NCBI RefSeq assembly: GCF_030709675.1
Contig: NZ_JAUZQD010000020.1
Location: forward strand, 44,099 to 108,098
Source: Symbioplanes lichenis
GTDB taxonomy: Bacteria; Actinomycetota; Actinomycetes; Mycobacteriales; Micromonosporaceae
Direction: 5' to 3'
DNA: 64,000 nt
How positions within the stretch are numbered: the stretch's first letter is position 1; every line of letters starts with the position of its first letter. Made by a program: the position numbers and the translations under genes. The notes beneath the pieces were generated by a model, which saw only the letters and a program-made list of their open reading frames with translations, did no database searches and was not told where the DNA came from. This document shows positions 62,681 to 64,000 of this stretch, in pieces.

Positions 62681-63404
62681 CCGCGACTACCAGCTGATGA
62701 TGTCCGCGCTCGCCGACGTGGCGCGCCGCCGCGACGCCGAGCTGGGCGACGCCGACCAGGCCTACCAGGCCAACGCCGCCCAGGCCGCCGGCGAACTGGC
62801 CCGCGCCGAGGGCGACGCCGCCGCCGCCGACCGCTGGGCCGGCGCCGCCGCCGCCCAGGTCCTCGACGTCGACCGCGAGGCCGCCCGCCTCTGGGAACAG
62901 CTGCGCCGCGCGCCGGGCCTGCGGGTCCGCGCCCTGGGCGAGGTCCCCGAGCCGGTCGCGGTCGAAACCCTGCCGCAGATGGCCCTGGAACGCTCCCCGG
63001 GCTCCGGCGCGCTCGTGCCGGCCCCCCGCCAGTCGGCCCGCATGCTGCTGGCGCGCGCCGCGGAACGGATCGACATCACCGTACGCCCGGCCGAGCGCCG
63101 TTCCCTGCCCCGCTGGGCGCTGCCGCTGCTGCCGTTCCTGGGCGCGCTGGTGGCGGGCTTCACGGGTTTGGTGGCCGCCGGTCTCGTGACGGTCGGCGAC
63201 TCCTCGCTGCCGGGCAACGCGGTGCTGCGGGGGCTCGGCTGGCTCGGCTTCCTGGTGGCGCCGTCCGCGGGCGTGCCGGTGGCGGCCCTCTTCGCCCACC
63301 GTCGCCTCCGCGCGCGCCTGGACATCGGCGGCATCGGGCTGACTCTGCTCGGCGGAATGCTCGCCGCCACGGTGCTGTCGGTGACCTTCGCCGCCTCGCG
63401 CTGA
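62667..63404 (+). CDS. Coiled-coil membrane protein paired with FtsK-like ATPase
   Basis: 245 residues. The first 85 are an Ala/Asp/Glu/Arg-rich coiled coil (DADQAYQANAAQAAGELARAEG), then a linker and three predicted transmembrane helices (about 150-172, 190-208, 224-242) separated by basic turns (AHRRLRARLD). Not recognised as a family. It starts inside the ATPase gene, and both proteins have alanine-rich N-terminal coiled coils, so they probably form a complex in which this protein anchors the soluble ATPase to the membrane. Confidence 0.7.
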   Translation: MTTRDRDYQLMMSALADVARRRDAELGDADQAYQANAAQAAGELARAEGDAAAADRWAGAAAAQVLDVDREAARLWEQLRRAPGLRVRALGEVPEPVAVETLPQMALERSPGSGALVPAPRQSARMLLARAAERIDITVRPAERRSLPRWALPLLPFLGALVAGFTGLVAAGLVTVGDSSLPGNAVLRGLGWLGFLVAPSAGVPVAALFAHRRLRARLDIGGIGLTLLGGMLAATVLSVTFAASR

Positions 63405-63422
63405 CCGCCCAGCTGCGGCGGG

Positions 63423-63830
63423 TCAGAGCCGGCGCTGCCACCAGGGGAGGGCGGGGTCGGCGGCGGGGTCGGGCAGGGTGCGGCGCTCGAAGAGGTCGTC
63501 GAGGGCGGCGACCTGCGACCGGAGTTCGCGGGCGGCCCGGGCGGGGAGGCGAGTCAGGGCGGTGTCGAGGATGCGCCGATGTTCGACGGCGTCGCAGCAA
63601 AGGCAGTCGGCCCGATAGACCTCCGGCCGAAGCCGCCGTTGCGGGCCGTGGGCGAGACGCCGCCAGTCGGCCAGGGCTCGAGCCACGGCGCCGGGCCAGA
63701 GGTGGCGGCGCTCGCAGAGACGGATCTCGCGCACGGTCGCCGCGCTGAGACCGTCGACGGCGGCGCACTCGTCGCGGCGCGGGCGGGCGGCGCGCACGGC
63801 CGCCGGAGACCTACGCGGCATCATCCTCAC
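63423..63830 (-). CDS. Uncharacterised arginine-rich protein
   Basis: About 135 residues, not recognised. A central CLCCDAVEHRR cluster could bind a metal, and it ends with DPALPWWQRRL. It converges on the membrane-protein gene with 18 bases between stops. The start is uncertain: GTG 63830 or the ATGs at 63824/63821 nearby. No membrane segment. Codon bias is fair. Confidence 0.55.
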   Translation of the reverse strand: MRMMPRRSPAAVRAARPRRDECAAVDGLSAATVREIRLCERRHLWPGAVARALADWRRLAHGPQRRLRPEVYRADCLCCDAVEHRRILDTALTRLPARAARELRSQVAALDDLFERRTLPDPAADPALPWWQRRL

Positions 63831-64000
63831 GAAGAATCGTCATGGCGGCGATGGTGGCACGGCGCCAACCTCCCGCGCGACTGCAATTCCGCACGCCGCA
63901 TGGGCGCAACGCCGCGAGCATCCCGCACGATGCGCGGCGGGATTGCCCGTGCGGTGGCACGTATGGGATGCCCGCGCGACTGCTGTTCCGGGCCGATGCG
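63831..64000. repeat. Window-end spacer with a short direct and inverted repeat
   Basis: Two 20-nt near-copies (63872-63891 and 63971-63990) share CCCGCGCGACTGC and TTCCG, differing at two positions, and a 7-bp inverted repeat ATCCCGC/GCGGGAT lies between them (63920-63926, 63937-63943). No gene is visible; the region is cut by the window end. Confidence 0.5.

Overview
The window is high-GC actinomycete chromosome. Gene content and order (argS-lysA-hom-thrC, thrB-rho-rpmE-prfA, prmC-tsaC, glyA and the F-type ATP synthase operon), many GTG/TTG starts, an actinobacterial Rho with a long charged insertion, and an AtpH-type delta subunit of 272 residues all fit Micromonosporaceae (an Actinoplanes-like organism is my best guess). 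This is inference from layout and codon use, not from a database comparison. No insertion sequence, integrase, CRISPR array or prophage was found.

1-9 kb: a divergent cassette of a tyrosine/aromatic ammonia-lyase, a FOXRED2-like flavoprotein and a short acyl/aryl adenylating ligase around a 14-bp palindrome. An iron-box-preceded ferric-siderophore ABC importer with a PPOX-type flavoprotein follows. 9-16 kb is accessory: a secreted M6 metalloprotease, a 56-residue membrane protein, a Nudix hydrolase, and a three-gene minus-strand operon (unknown protein, TIR/SEFIR protein, PfkB-type kinase) next to tRNA-Arg(CCG) with a 20-bp dyad in its promoter region.

16-31 kb: a DUF305/DUF3105 pair, then argS, lysA, hom and thrC. 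thrB is separated from thrC by about 6.8 kb holding small membrane proteins, a probably frameshifted gene, a MarR regulator divergent from an AcrB-type RND permease, and an MFS transporter. 31-37 kb: rho, then a minus-strand RNA-repair operon (Rnl1-type ligase, T4-type polynucleotide kinase-phosphatase, short Rnl2-like ligase) and rpmE.

37-47 kb: prfA and prmC flank two paralogous beta-propeller membrane proteins and a GGDEF protein. After prmC come a TsaC-family protein, a low-molecular-weight phosphatase and a second full-length Sua5, then an SDR-DUF2867 protein on the other strand. 47-58 kb: glyA and the atp operon, where a strong terminator and an LCP cell-wall ligase gene separate atpD from atpC. 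58-64 kb: DUF2255 protein, aldo/keto reductase, a tandem FtsK/SpoIIIE-type ATPase with a membrane partner, and an unknown gene.

The best candidates for undescribed biology are the TIR/PfkB/unknown operon (12.4-15.7 kb), the RNA-repair operon (33.7-36.3 kb) and the FtsK-like ATPase pair (60-63.4 kb).
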